A stretch of 35,606 bases of DNA from a virus. Both the position numbers and the translations under genes were made by a program. The DNA is taken from the IMG/VR virus record IMGVR_UViG_3300047562_004978, positions 1 to 35,606 of that record; one strand, given 5' to 3'. Numbering within the stretch: the first letter of the stretch is position 1; the number at the start of each line of letters is the position of its first letter. Of the stretch, positions 9,014 to 16,130 are shown piece by piece. The notes beneath the pieces were generated by a model. The model was not told where the DNA came from, did not search any database, and worked only from the letters and a program-made list of their open reading frames with translations.

Positions 9014-9420
9014 ATTCTCTTTTTATATCAGTATTTACTTCACATATAAGTTTTAAAGCAGCAACTCAATTGGCACATTGGAACGTTGTAGGAAAAAACT
9101 TTTATCAATTACATCTTTTATTCCAAAAAATATATGAAACTTTAGAAGAACAAACTGATTCTTTTGCAGAACAAGGCCGTGGTTTAGGAATAGAAATTCC
9201 AGCGTATGTATTCAATCAGGTTCCAGATGTAGAATGGAGCGTTGATTCTGATCTTGTAGAATGGATATTGAGTCTATGTATGAGATACAAATCAGATTTA
9301 GAACTTCTTCATGAAGTTGCAGAGCAGGAAAAACAGTTTGGTCTATTGAATGTTATTGATGGGTTTTTAACAGATTGTAATGTAAGTTGTTATTTACTTA
9401 AATCTACTCTAGAGGCTTAA
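9010..9420 (+). CDS. Dps-like ferritin-superfamily protein
   Basis: A four-helix Dps/ferritin-type protein, 136 aa versus about 150-170 usual. The first helices read LAHWNVVGKNFYQLHLLFQK and IYETLEEQTDSFAEQGRGLG, matching the Dps dinuclear iron site. H23, H35, D50 and E54 have the same spacing (12, 15, 4) as E. coli Dps H51, H63, D78 and E82. The residue equivalent to D67 is Gln. Dps proteins oxidise and store iron and protect DNA from peroxide. Here the gene is translationally coupled to a virion gene and ends the late operon before a bidirectional terminator, so it is made late and could be packaged or act on the genome. The fold is clear; the ferroxidase role is inference. Confidence 0.75.
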   Translation: MNSLFISVFTSHISFKAATQLAHWNVVGKNFYQLHLLFQKIYETLEEQTDSFAEQGRGLGIEIPAYVFNQVPDVEWSVDSDLVEWILSLCMRYKSDLELLHEVAEQEKQFGLLNVIDGFLTDCNVSCYLLKSTLEA

Positions 9421-9440
9421 TTAAAAATAAATATTAAAAA

Positions 9441-9472
9441 AGCCCCAGCATTTCGGGGCTCTCTTTGTATTT
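9441..9472. terminator. Bidirectional terminator between convergent operons
   Basis: AGCCCC, loop AGCATTTC, GGGGCT. On the - strand it is followed by TTTTTT, a strong terminator for the RlpA-like gene. On the + strand it is followed by CTCTTTG, a weaker end for the structural operon. It lies between the convergent stops at 9420 and 9488. Confidence 0.85.
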
Positions 9473-9487
9473 AGTTGTTAAATTGTT

Positions 9488-9841
9488 TTATGTCCATGAA
9501 ATACAAACATTATGTATTCCTCGTGAGATCGGACCTAAATCGCTAAATGATTTAGCCGAAAGATCAATAATTCTACCGGGGGTAAAAGGACCACGGTCTG
9601 TAATCATTGCTTTTGTGCTACGACCATTAGCAGTCACTGTAACAACCGTTCCAAAGGGTAGCCACTTATGTGCTGCTTGGTTTGACCAAGTATCAAACCT
9701 ACTACCGGATGCAGTAGTTCTTCCTTGATATCCGTCCCCTAATCCATAATAACTGGCTTCTCCGCATTGTTGTCCTGCTTTTGCAGAAAGAGGAATTAGA
9801 GAAAAAGTGATGAAGGCTAGGGTAACTAGTGTTTTTTTCAT
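9488..9841 (-). CDS. Secreted RlpA-like double-psi beta-barrel protein
   Basis: The 117-aa product has a signal peptide (MKKTLVTLAFITFSLIPLSA, cleavage likely after AKA) and a single RlpA-type double-psi beta-barrel. Landmarks are ASYYGLGDGYQGRTTASGSR, AAHKWLPFGTVVTVT, the invariant MITDRGPFTPGRIIDLS and a closing GIHNVCISW. RlpA-type domains act on naked peptidoglycan strands or bind the wall; the DRGPF aspartate is kept. I start at 9841, where GGAG lies 4 nt upstream, rather than at the longer frame from 9862. The gene stands alone between the bidirectional terminator and its own promoter. In a phage it could aid lysis or modify the wall during infection; this is inference. There is no SPOR domain. 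Confidence 0.8.
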   Translation of the reverse strand: MKKTLVTLAFITFSLIPLSAKAGQQCGEASYYGLGDGYQGRTTASGSRFDTWSNQAAHKWLPFGTVVTVTANGRSTKAMITDRGPFTPGRIIDLSAKSFSDLGPISRGIHNVCISWT

Positions 9842-9907
9842 GAGCTCCAATATAAATAACACGGCATTCCAGGGTCATCTTTGCAATCTGCAATTGTTTA
9901 TAGATGA

Positions 9908-9937
9908 ATTAGAGATGCTGTGACAAACGCCCGTCAA
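9908..9937 (-). promoter_or_regulatory. Sigma70-like promoter for the RlpA-like gene
   Basis: Reading the - strand: -35 TTGACG (9937-9932), 18-bp spacer, -10 TCTAAT (9913-9908). The expected start is near 9901, giving a leader of about 60 nt. Only one mismatch to consensus in each box. Confidence 0.5.
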
Positions 9938-9991
9938 TATTTATTAAATTGAAAAACGCTTGAATTTAACTTTAAACTTACCAAGGTATAT

Positions 9992-10291
9992 TCATATTTT
10001 TATGAATAACGGTCTACCTTTTTCTATGTTAGATCTAAGAGTTGAGATAGAGATGGGTCTATATCCACCGTTATTAATTATACCATAGCATTTAGGATAT
10101 TTTGTAGGGGGGTAGCCACTTTTCCTAAGAAGCACAATATTAGGAGAAGCAGCCCCAACCCATTGACTAGGTTTTTTTGATTTATTCATTAATGTAGGTT
10201 CTTCTCTCAAATATAGAGAAAAACCATAATTTGCTCTAATGTGATCGTTTAGATCATCAAATGTTTGAAGTATCTCCGTAAAATTCTTCAT
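9992..10291 (-). CDS. Small hypothetical protein
   Basis: A 99-aa product starting MKNFTEILQTFDDLNDHIRA. The C-terminal half is basic with a GIINNGGYRPISISTLRSNI stretch. No family recognised. The start overlaps the end of the next upstream - strand gene by 35 bp, a longer overlap than usual here, so either start may be off. It is the last gene of the polymerase operon. Confidence 0.5.
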   Translation of the reverse strand: MKNFTEILQTFDDLNDHIRANYGFSLYLREEPTLMNKSKKPSQWVGAASPNIVLLRKSGYPPTKYPKCYGIINNGGYRPISISTLRSNIEKGRPLFIKI

Positions 10292-10490
10292 ATCTAGTGT
10301 GTATTTTGCGATTTTTTAAAAAAATGTTTAGATGCCCAATCTTATTATCTTCCATGTAAAAAGCCATCCAAATATGCCTCCCGTCATCCATTACTTCATA
10401 ATGATACATTTTTATATTATCAAGTAAAAACTCGTCCGGATTGGAAAGAGCTTTTTCTTCTTTAAACTGCTCGGTATTTATTTCATTCAT
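10257..10490 (-). CDS. Small hypothetical protein downstream of the polymerase
   Basis: A 77-aa product containing MYHYEVMDDGRHIWMAFYME, GHLNIFLKNRKIHTRYE. It looks like a small alpha/beta protein; no family recognised. Its ATG overlaps the polymerase stop by 8 bp, so translation is probably coupled to the polymerase. That coupling is the best evidence that it is real. Confidence 0.6.
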   Translation of the reverse strand: MNEINTEQFKEEKALSNPDEFLLDNIKMYHYEVMDDGRHIWMAFYMEDNKIGHLNIFLKNRKIHTRYEEFYGDTSNI

Positions 10491-13182
10491 GAGATTTAAA
10501 CATGGAATTAAAAATAGGAATCAGATCTTGAATTGTAACTGATTTTCCATCCTTTTCATTTTTTTGTTGAGAAACAGTTTTAGTGCTGGAAGTAGCAGAT
10601 TTACGGAAAATCTTATCAATTTCAATAGAAGAAAGCCAAGCGTTAGCCACTGGAAGCTCATAGATTTCATAATTGTATCTCATCCAGGCCCAGCACCAAG
10701 CATGGGCAACTTGAAAAAGAGTCGCCACTTTTTTAGCTTGAGACTCAGGACAAAGATAAAGAATGCTATCATGAACTGACATACAGAACTCAGCTTCCAA
10801 CTCGTATTTATCAATCAACCACTCCATTGCAGTCATAAAAGCATGAAGCATTGCACTCCCAGTGGATTGAATACACCAGTTATTTCTCATCGTCCAAAAG
10901 TCCGTACCTACACTAGTGGGGCGAAAGGCGGTAGACATTTTAGTACCACTCAGAGGGTTGATTGGGCAAGGCATGTTTGCAATACGAGCCATTTCATTGT
11001 ACGCATAAGAGTCAGACCCACCAATCAGAGTTTGAGAAAGACGAGATGCTTTTTGTCCTTTTTTGATTTTAATGAGTTTTTTACCCATCTCAATAGCATT
11101 TTTCATCGGAATATTTTTATTACCTTTACGGATTGTATTGGCGAGAGTTTTAGCTCCGCAACCGTATAGCATTCCATAATTGCAACCCTTAGCAATAGCA
11201 CGAGTAATTCCGATGGCCTTAGCGGTCATAGAATGCATATCACTACCATCATCTTTAGACCCGGCAAGGATAGAATGGGAAAATTGAGTACTTCCGGCAA
11301 TCTTATGGTAGGAATCTGCAAAAATTGAGGCAATTACAGCTTCTTGGGCATCAAAGTCTGATTCAACAAACACATAGCCCTCAGGAGCTTGAACTCTTGT
11401 CTTGATCTCGCTCCCAATTTTATCGTACTTAGGATCCGGTACAGTTAACCAAAGATTCTCTCCGGCCCTATTAGTAGAGGTATTATGAGGGACCGTTGCA
11501 GGTATAATTAATGAGAATTTTTTATTATTTGGAGTGAGCGCTTTTTCTACATTTTGTTCTCTAACACGAGATCTAACACTGGTCCAATAAGCAACATTAA
11601 CTGCGAGAGAGATGAGTTCTTTAGCCTGAGGAAGATCAGAACTAAGAATTCCTGATTCAAAATCTTCTACGTAATCTTTAGTAAGTACCCCACCAACATT
11701 AACTCCTTCCCCGTCTTTATGGGGAATTCGGACATAATCTCCACTATCCTCGTCTCTGAAACACCAGCCCTTCTCTGTAAAAAATTTAATAGGCTGTTCT
11801 CCCCATTTAAGCCTAAGAAGCAGATGAGAAAGTCGATTTTTAGTGGAAATTCCTTGGATTATAGGTTTGCCATCTATGAGATCTTTTGCAGAAACACTTC
11901 TCACCCATTTGGGGATTCCATACCACTTAGAGCTGGGTTTACCTGTCTTAGTGAGTTTAAAATTAGCTTCCCAATCGAGTTGGGAGAGCCAAGGATCTTC
12001 TTTTATATCCTCATCGGTGAGTTCCCCTTCATTCCAAGCTTCGTAGACTTCTGTGGCCATTTTCCCAAGAATATTTTCCTGACGAGAAATAGAATCTTCC
12101 CATTGCTTTTCGCAATCAGTAAACCATTTTTCCCAGTCTGAGACAACTGGGAGTTTAGCTCCTGAGATTCCAAAATGTCCCGCAAGTGTTGTTAAAGACG
12201 GGTTGTTTTGAAGATATTTAAGTACAAGAATTGAGTACAATTCAAAGGTAATTTTTACGTCATTTAAAGCGTATCTAACCAGTTCATTGCGATATGGCAA
12301 AAAGTCTTGCATAGAAGCTGATTCTACAAAAATATCTCTAATTTTTTTATCGTCTTGCTCTAGTGGAATGGCTGGTCTACAGTGAAAGTTATAGCAATCA
12401 ATCAAGTTATTCATCGAACCCTTATCTGCCCAGATAGGATCTGCTTTATACGTAGATTTCTTTGTTTGCTTTTGAACATACCACCAACGTTGGCCAGAAG
12501 CCAACCCGGAGACATTGATATGGGCGGACATAGTATCAAACCACGAGTTGGTTTTTCCGAGGACGTAGGCTTCCTGCGTCCGAGGGCGGTCATATGCTAC
12601 GTTATGAGCAATAAATACTCCGTCTCTTCTTCCCAACTCAACTAATTGCGGAGTATATGGGATATTAGTATCTACAAAACTTTCATGCATCCAAATATAA
12701 TAAGCTTTATCAGTAACGGCAGTTGCAAGAATCGGATGAGAAAAATCGCTCCCTTTTACAAAAGTTTCGCAGTCAAATACACCAATTTGTTCTTCTATTC
12801 CATCGACTTTAATAGGTGATCCTTCAAAAGGATATTTTACCCAACCCTTTGTAAAAATAAATTTGTCTCCATGAGGAGCATCTGAGATTTCTGTGTAAGC
12901 GAAATCTCTCATAAGTTTAGTTCTTGTTTTTGTAACTTCTTTTGAAATAATATTAAAATGTTCTTTAATGTTAGATCCTTGAAGTTTTGGCAAAGAAAAA
13001 TCTTCTGTGAAAAAATTTTCTGGGTTTTTTATAGGAAAATTAACACCAAATTTTTCCATTTCTTCACGAACTTCATTAATTTTTTTATTATTAGGATCTT
13101 CACATACGATATTATTTCCAAAGACTCTCGAACTCATGTTATCAGAAAGAACAACATAACCAAGAGAATTTAACTTTGACAT
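10483..13182 (-). CDS. Family A DNA polymerase of the mitochondrial gamma type, with 3'-5' exonuclease
   Basis: Replicative polymerase, 899 aa. Exonuclease motifs: Exo I FDCET (D137, E139), Exo II AHNVAYDR (193-199) and Exo III YALNDVKITFELY (D308). The polymerase part has GSEIKTRVQAPEGYVFVESD then FDAQE (motif A, D609), GSDMHSMTAKAIGITRAIAK then GCNYGMLYG (motif B, R661, K665, Y669), and motif C SVHDSILYL (D805). The GSE-K-VQAP-GY, AHN-DR and GTD/GSD-LH/MHS-TA signatures are those of DNA polymerase gamma, not of E. coli Pol I or T7. Motif C is HDS where the family normally has HDE. A ~250-residue spacer lies between exonuclease and polymerase. The AAGG site is 7 nt before the ATG, and a sigma70-like promoter lies just upstream. 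Confidence 0.92.
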   Translation of the reverse strand: MSKLNSLGYVVLSDNMSSRVFGNNIVCEDPNNKKINEVREEMEKFGVNFPIKNPENFFTEDFSLPKLQGSNIKEHFNIISKEVTKTRTKLMRDFAYTEISDAPHGDKFIFTKGWVKYPFEGSPIKVDGIEEQIGVFDCETFVKGSDFSHPILATAVTDKAYYIWMHESFVDTNIPYTPQLVELGRRDGVFIAHNVAYDRPRTQEAYVLGKTNSWFDTMSAHINVSGLASGQRWWYVQKQTKKSTYKADPIWADKGSMNNLIDCYNFHCRPAIPLEQDDKKIRDIFVESASMQDFLPYRNELVRYALNDVKITFELYSILVLKYLQNNPSLTTLAGHFGISGAKLPVVSDWEKWFTDCEKQWEDSISRQENILGKMATEVYEAWNEGELTDEDIKEDPWLSQLDWEANFKLTKTGKPSSKWYGIPKWVRSVSAKDLIDGKPIIQGISTKNRLSHLLLRLKWGEQPIKFFTEKGWCFRDEDSGDYVRIPHKDGEGVNVGGVLTKDYVEDFESGILSSDLPQAKELISLAVNVAYWTSVRSRVREQNVEKALTPNNKKFSLIIPATVPHNTSTNRAGENLWLTVPDPKYDKIGSEIKTRVQAPEGYVFVESDFDAQEAVIASIFADSYHKIAGSTQFSHSILAGSKDDGSDMHSMTAKAIGITRAIAKGCNYGMLYGCGAKTLANTIRKGNKNIPMKNAIEMGKKLIKIKKGQKASRLSQTLIGGSDSYAYNEMARIANMPCPINPLSGTKMSTAFRPTSVGTDFWTMRNNWCIQSTGSAMLHAFMTAMEWLIDKYELEAEFCMSVHDSILYLCPESQAKKVATLFQVAHAWCWAWMRYNYEIYELPVANAWLSSIEIDKIFRKSATSSTKTVSQQKNEKDGKSVTIQDLIPIFNSMFKSHE

Positions 13183-13204
13183 AAAAAACCTTCAGATACT
13201 ACAT

Positions 13205-13233
13205 ATTATATCATAATTACACCCCGTCATCAA
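13205..13233 (-). promoter_or_regulatory. Sigma70-like early promoter of the polymerase operon
   Basis: On the - strand: -35 TTGATG (13233-13228), 17-bp spacer, -10 TATAAT (13210-13205) in the context TGATATAATAT. Transcription would start about 15-20 nt before the polymerase ATG at 13182. The -10 context is shared with the psbA promoter. Confidence 0.7.
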
Positions 13234-13260
13234 GAGACTGTAGCCACTTTGCTAAGTGAC

Positions 13261-13908
13261 TTAGTAATAAATTAAAAACTCTTCTCGGTCCGTGTAGTAT
13301 ACCCCTACACCTTCAAAGTTAGTAGCATCAATAATTTTTAAATTTTTACGAAAGTAAGGATATCCGTAATGACCAAAGAAGTATTCTGCGTCTGGAAGTA
13401 TATGTTTTTCAAGCGGATCATTTCTAAACCATGGATAACCTACCCCAGCCAGCACCTCGTTGCGATTTTTATCTGTATAGTTTGGATTATAGTAGGCATG
13501 AGCACAACGATAAGTCTTACCATAAGAATCAAATTCAAGTGTAAGTGGGGAAGTACTTAACCAGTGAAGAAAACTAAGTCGGTCTTTTAACGTTATTTCT
13601 TTTAAGCATTCAAGAGTATACTTAACTTCTTTTTGTTTTATATTTTCTTTAGGAAGAATCAGATTTTTAAGAATGTAGTTCTCATTATTACCGATAATAA
13701 ACGATGCTTGTTTTGCTTCGACAAGCGATTTTATCTTAGACAACATTCTAATAGGAGACGAACGTTTAGACCGTCTAAAAAAAGATTTATGATGAATAAT
13801 ATCTCCAAGGAAAACACAGTGATAATCACCGGATTTTTGAAGTATGCGATCTAGCGTCTCTAGACGTCCATGAAGGTCTCCAATAATACAATATTTTTCA
13901 GTATTCAC
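13261..13908 (-). CDS. Calcineurin-like metallophosphatase, divergent metal motif
   Basis: A 215-aa protein of the PPP/lambda-phosphatase fold: GDLHG at residues 10-14, LGDIIHH at 34-40 (where GDxVDRG is usual), GNNE at 73-76, and later RCAHAYYN and FFGHYGYP. The normal GNHE histidine, the proton donor in this family, is Asn, so catalysis may be altered. I start at GTG 13908, not at the ATG 165 bp upstream. GGAGG lies 6 nt before the GTG, the GTG overlaps the TGA of the preceding gene, and the longer N terminus would only shadow that gene. Substrate is unknown; a protein or nucleotide phosphatase is possible. It may pair functionally with the kinase at 20895-21743, but that is speculation. 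Confidence 0.75.
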   Translation of the reverse strand: MNTEKYCIIGDLHGRLETLDRILQKSGDYHCVFLGDIIHHKSFFRRSKRSSPIRMLSKIKSLVEAKQASFIIGNNENYILKNLILPKENIKQKEVKYTLECLKEITLKDRLSFLHWLSTSPLTLEFDSYGKTYRCAHAYYNPNYTDKNRNEVLAGVGYPWFRNDPLEKHILPDAEYFFGHYGYPYFRKNLKIIDATNFEGVGVYYTDREEFLIYY

Positions 13909-14422
13909 CTTTTGCCTCCAAACAACAACTAGGAGCCCACCAATTGGGTTCTTTGGTTTTCCATGTAGCAAACCTCCACTTTGTCCAGTTGTAATAATTA
14001 CGATAGGCTTGAACAGGATCTTCATGAACTCTGCAGAAAGATGGCATTGCTTGAGCGGGTTGAGTATGCCCAATTTTAGGGAAAGTATTTACCACTTTAT
14101 GCTGATCTATGGATAGAAGACTCTGAGAACCTGAATGTTCTTTACCGTATCTAGTTTTAAATTCTTGACAGAGATAGTATGTAAGACTATATACCCACTC
14201 AAAATTATCTGCGGATTCTCTTACCCATTTACTACACGGATGGTTTTTAAACGCTCGAACAGAATAAAAATTACCATCTTTTTTACGAGCAGGATCGATA
14301 TTATAATGGGCAAGAGCAACACTCATCATCTGTAAATGTTCTATAATCATTTTGTTAACATGTTTGTCACAATGAGCTTCTGCGGCAAGTTTTGGATGGT
14401 AGTCTAGGACAAAAATGTTCAT
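13898..14422 (-). CDS. Conserved phage protein of the HCDKHV family
   Basis: A 174-aa product beginning MNIFVLDYHPKLAAEAHCDK then HVNKMIIEHLQMMSVA. Further on are FKNHPCSKWVRESADNFEWV, KTRYGKEHSGS, QPAQAMPSF, DPVQAYRNYY and a terminal KTKEPNWW. The family, with its conserved His, Cys, Trp and Tyr residues, is widespread in T4-like and cyanophages. From memory it has been linked to pyrimidine-dimer DNA glycosylase folds, but I cannot confirm that here. It follows a terminator and overlaps the metallophosphatase start by 11 bp, so the two are coupled. Confidence 0.75.
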   Translation of the reverse strand: MNIFVLDYHPKLAAEAHCDKHVNKMIIEHLQMMSVALAHYNIDPARKKDGNFYSVRAFKNHPCSKWVRESADNFEWVYSLTYYLCQEFKTRYGKEHSGSQSLLSIDQHKVVNTFPKIGHTQPAQAMPSFCRVHEDPVQAYRNYYNWTKWRFATWKTKEPNWWAPSCCLEAKGEY

Positions 14423-14426
14423 TACA

Positions 14427-14464
14427 TAAAAAATTCCTGGATAGAGCTATTCTATAACAGGAAT
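14427..14464 (-). terminator. Intrinsic terminator ending the tRNA-side transcript
   Basis: On the - strand: ATTCCTG, inner TATAGAATAGCTCTATC hairpin, CAGGAAT, then TTTTTT. It closes the transcript carrying the 49-aa gene and separates it from the HCDKHV-family gene at 14422. Confidence 0.75.
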
Positions 14465-14492
14465 TGATAGCTTAGAATTGTTTATGGACAGT

Positions 14493-14642
14493 TTATACGT
14501 CGTACTCTAGACACTCAAGAGAGTCAGGATAACGTTTACAATACTCTTCTAGTGGTGTAATAGAGAGTTGTTTTTCTGTTTCAGAAAAAATTAAATTATC
14601 TGGTTCGGTATCTGCAGAGTCGGAAAAAGTAATTGTTTTCAT
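14493..14642 (-). CDS. 49-aa conserved cyanophage protein
   Basis: MKTITFSDSADTEPDNLIFS then ETEKQLSITPLEEYCKRYPD and SLECLEYDV. The ending P-L-E-E-Y-C-x-x-Y-P-D-x-x-E-C is a pattern I recognise from small acidic proteins of T4-like cyanophages; function unknown. It lies between tRNA-Val and a terminator on the same strand. Confidence 0.65.
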   Translation of the reverse strand: MKTITFSDSADTEPDNLIFSETEKQLSITPLEEYCKRYPDSLECLEYDV

Positions 14643-14659
14643 ATGGTATATTTAAACAT

Positions 14660-14730
14660 GGGAAATACTGGAATCGAACCAGTGGCATCTTGCTTGTAAG
14701 GCAAGCGCTCTACCGCTGAGCTAATCTCCC
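14660..14730 (-). tRNA. tRNA-Val (anticodon TAC)
   Basis: Acceptor GGGAGAT/ATTTCCC, D arm GCTC..GAGC, anticodon arm CTTGC-CTTACAA-GCAAG, T arm ACTGG-TTCGATT-CCAGT. No encoded CCA. Reads GTA and probably other GTN codons. Confidence 0.93.
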
Positions 14731-14740
14731 CTGGAAGATA

Positions 14741-14878
14741 TTATATCATATAATCTTCTTCTAATTCATCCTCATATGTACTTGGTTCTTCAAAAAGCTC
14801 GCGTAATTTTAATTTATTCGCAAGCTTTATGAGGTTTAAAAAATCTTCTTCTTTTTCTTCTAGTCGTTCTTTAGCCAT
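14741..14878 (-). CDS. 45-aa acidic helical protein
   Basis: MAKERLEEKEEDFLNLIKLA followed by NKLKLRELFEEPSTYEDELE and EDYMI. Highly charged, predicted helical, no family assigned. It starts inside the last codons of the next upstream gene (19-bp overlap), a typical coupling in this phage, and ends 10 bp before tRNA-Val. Confidence 0.55.
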   Translation of the reverse strand: MAKERLEEKEEDFLNLIKLANKLKLRELFEEPSTYEDELEEDYMI

Positions 14879-15180
14879 TTTGGTGCTTTAAACCATTGTG
14901 CCAATGTATCGGGATCTTGAGGACCAATTAAATGCGTAGAAGGATCAGGATCTCCTAAATCTAAACCCGTAATCAACTCATCTAGGGAATCTTTCTCCGG
15001 TTTTCCGTTAATACTTAATCTACGAGCTGTTCTAAGAATGCTATAGGCTGAACGGTTATGATCCGCTAATTTTTGAGCCCATTGCATCTCAGTAAAAGAG
15101 ACTTCTTCATGATTTGCAATTTTATCGGCAATTGCTTGAAGTCTTAAGCGAGTTTTTGTAGAGAGCATAATTTTTTCCAC
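14860..15180 (-). CDS. Conserved cyanophage protein, 106 aa
   Basis: Contains LSTKTRLRLQAIADKIANHE, EVSFTEMQWAQKLADHNRSA, ARRLSINGKPEKDSLDELIT and GLDLGDPDPSTHLIGPQDPD. This is a family I recognise as common in cyanomyoviruses. It is helical with a Pro-rich C-terminal half; function unknown. The start may be the fifth codon (MLSTKT) rather than MEKIM. It lies between tRNA-Leu and the 45-aa gene. Confidence 0.7.
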   Translation of the reverse strand: MEKIMLSTKTRLRLQAIADKIANHEEVSFTEMQWAQKLADHNRSAYSILRTARRLSINGKPEKDSLDELITGLDLGDPDPSTHLIGPQDPDTLAQWFKAPKWLKND

Positions 15181-15204
15181 TTAGGGGACTTTAAACCGGT
15201 ATAT

Positions 15205-15285
15205 GCATGAGAGAGGACTTGAACCTCCATGCTGTTAAGCGATAGCTTCTAAGGCTATTGTGTCTACCGATTCCACCACTCATGC
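15205..15285 (-). tRNA. tRNA-Leu (anticodon TAG)
   Basis: Acceptor GCATGAG/CTCATGC. Anticodon arm ATAGC-CTTAGAA-GCTAT. The long variable arm expected for tRNA-Leu is present. T arm GAGG-TTCAAGT-CCTC. No encoded CCA. Confidence 0.92.
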
Positions 15286-15290
15286 TAGGT

Positions 15291-15362
15291 GCTCCCTGCG
15301 GGGATCGAACCCACCTGAAACCGATTATGAGTCGGACGCTTTCACCAGATAGCTAAAGGAGC
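15291..15362 (-). tRNA. tRNA-Met (anticodon CAT)
   Basis: Acceptor GCTCCTT/AGGGAGC, anticodon loop CTCATAA, T arm GTGGG-TTCGATC-CCCGC. It could be elongator Met or a lysidine-modified Ile tRNA; the presence of a TAT-anticodon Ile tRNA next to it favours Met. Confidence 0.9.
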
Positions 15363-15366
15363 TAAT

Positions 15367-15437
15367 AGGGATACTGGGAGTTGAACCCAGACTAACCCGT
15401 TATAAGCAGGCCGCTCTAACCATTAAGCTATACCCCC
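15367..15437 (-). tRNA. tRNA-Ile (anticodon TAT), a rare bacterial type
   Basis: Acceptor GGGGGTA/TATCCCT (first pair G-U), anticodon arm GCCTG-CTTATAA-CGGGT, T arm CTGGG-TTCAACT-CCCAG. UAU reads AUA directly. Most bacteria instead use a CAU tRNA with lysidine. Confidence 0.88.
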
Positions 15438-15454
15438 TTAGGTATTACTCTAAT

Positions 15455-15484
15455 ATTATACCATGAGGATCATCAGGATGTCAA
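15455..15484 (-). promoter_or_regulatory. Near-consensus sigma70 promoter before the Ile/Met/Leu tRNAs
   Basis: On the - strand: -35 TTGACA (15484-15479), 18-bp spacer, -10 TATAAT (15460-15455). The predicted start lies about 10 nt before tRNA-Ile(TAT). Both hexamers are perfect matches, and the -35 overlaps the stop codon of the gene at 15481. Confidence 0.75.
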
Positions 15485-15642
15485 TAGGTCTGTCTTGAAT
15501 CCACAATAAATTCTTCTTTGGTATTATTATCAATAACTAAAAAAATTGCGTAATATCCTGGAAAATCTGCAAGTATTGATCTAATTTTCCCTGATCTTTT
15601 ATAGTTTTTGGCAAAAAACTCGACGTTTCCTAGATGTCTCAA
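15481..15642 (-). CDS. 53-aa hypothetical protein, probable TTG start
   Basis: The frame reads LRHLGNVEFFAKNYKRSGKI, RSILADFPGYYAIFLVIDNN, TKEEFIVDSRQTY, a compact alpha/beta pattern. No ATG fits; a TTG overlaps the TGA of the preceding gene (TTGA), mirroring the ATGA overlaps elsewhere. No family recognised. The start is the uncertain part. Confidence 0.45.
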   Translation of the reverse strand: MRHLGNVEFFAKNYKRSGKIRSILADFPGYYAIFLVIDNNTKEEFIVDSRQTY

Positions 15643-16085
15643 TTATTTCTATGAATTTCAGCCGGGGAGTTTATTGTATAGTTGAATAGTTTTGATAAAG
15701 CGTTTGTTTCGGCCAATACAAATCCGATAAAGGCTAAAGCTCCGGCTATAATCCATCTATATTTGGATAAATCGTTGATTTTTTTATGTGCTTCTTTTAG
15801 AGAAATTTTTATTTCTTCTAAATCGTCATTAAATCTTAATAAATCAGATTTTCTTTGTTCTTTTATTTCGTCTAATAATTTCAATATTGCTTGATCCGAT
15901 TGAATTGTCTGATCGAGTCTTTCTTCATGCCTAACTAGAACTTTAGCAATATTTTGGTTTGTTTCTGATATTTTATCCACAGCCAACTCTAATTTGGCAA
16001 GCATTTCTTTGGAAAGTTCTTCATAAACGTTTAGTTTTTCTTCTAAAACGGCTAACCGGGTATTGGGAGAAAACATATCGTTCAA
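15639..16085 (-). CDS. Coiled-coil protein with one membrane segment
   Basis: The 148-aa product has heptad-rich residues about 10-105 (LAVLEEKLNVYEELSKEMLA ... EIKISLKEAHKKINDL), then a single hydrophobic segment at about 112-131 (IIAGALAFIGFVLAE) and a short polar tail. The layout resembles XhlA/holin-associated or small phage membrane proteins that are common in cyanophages; function unknown. It is probably anchored in the inner membrane with the coiled coil in the cytoplasm. Confidence 0.65.
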   Translation of the reverse strand: MNDMFSPNTRLAVLEEKLNVYEELSKEMLAKLELAVDKISETNQNIAKVLVRHEERLDQTIQSDQAILKLLDEIKEQRKSDLLRFNDDLEEIKISLKEAHKKINDLSKYRWIIAGALAFIGFVLAETNALSKLFNYTINSPAEIHRNN

Positions 16086-16130
16086 AAAAAAATGCTTTAT
16101 TATAAATTTAAACTTGCGATCATTTTTTAA

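Noticed and set aside
9465-9728. Open frame on the + strand, 87 aa
   Set aside because: Antisense to the RlpA-like gene, no ribosome site, starts inside the terminator region.
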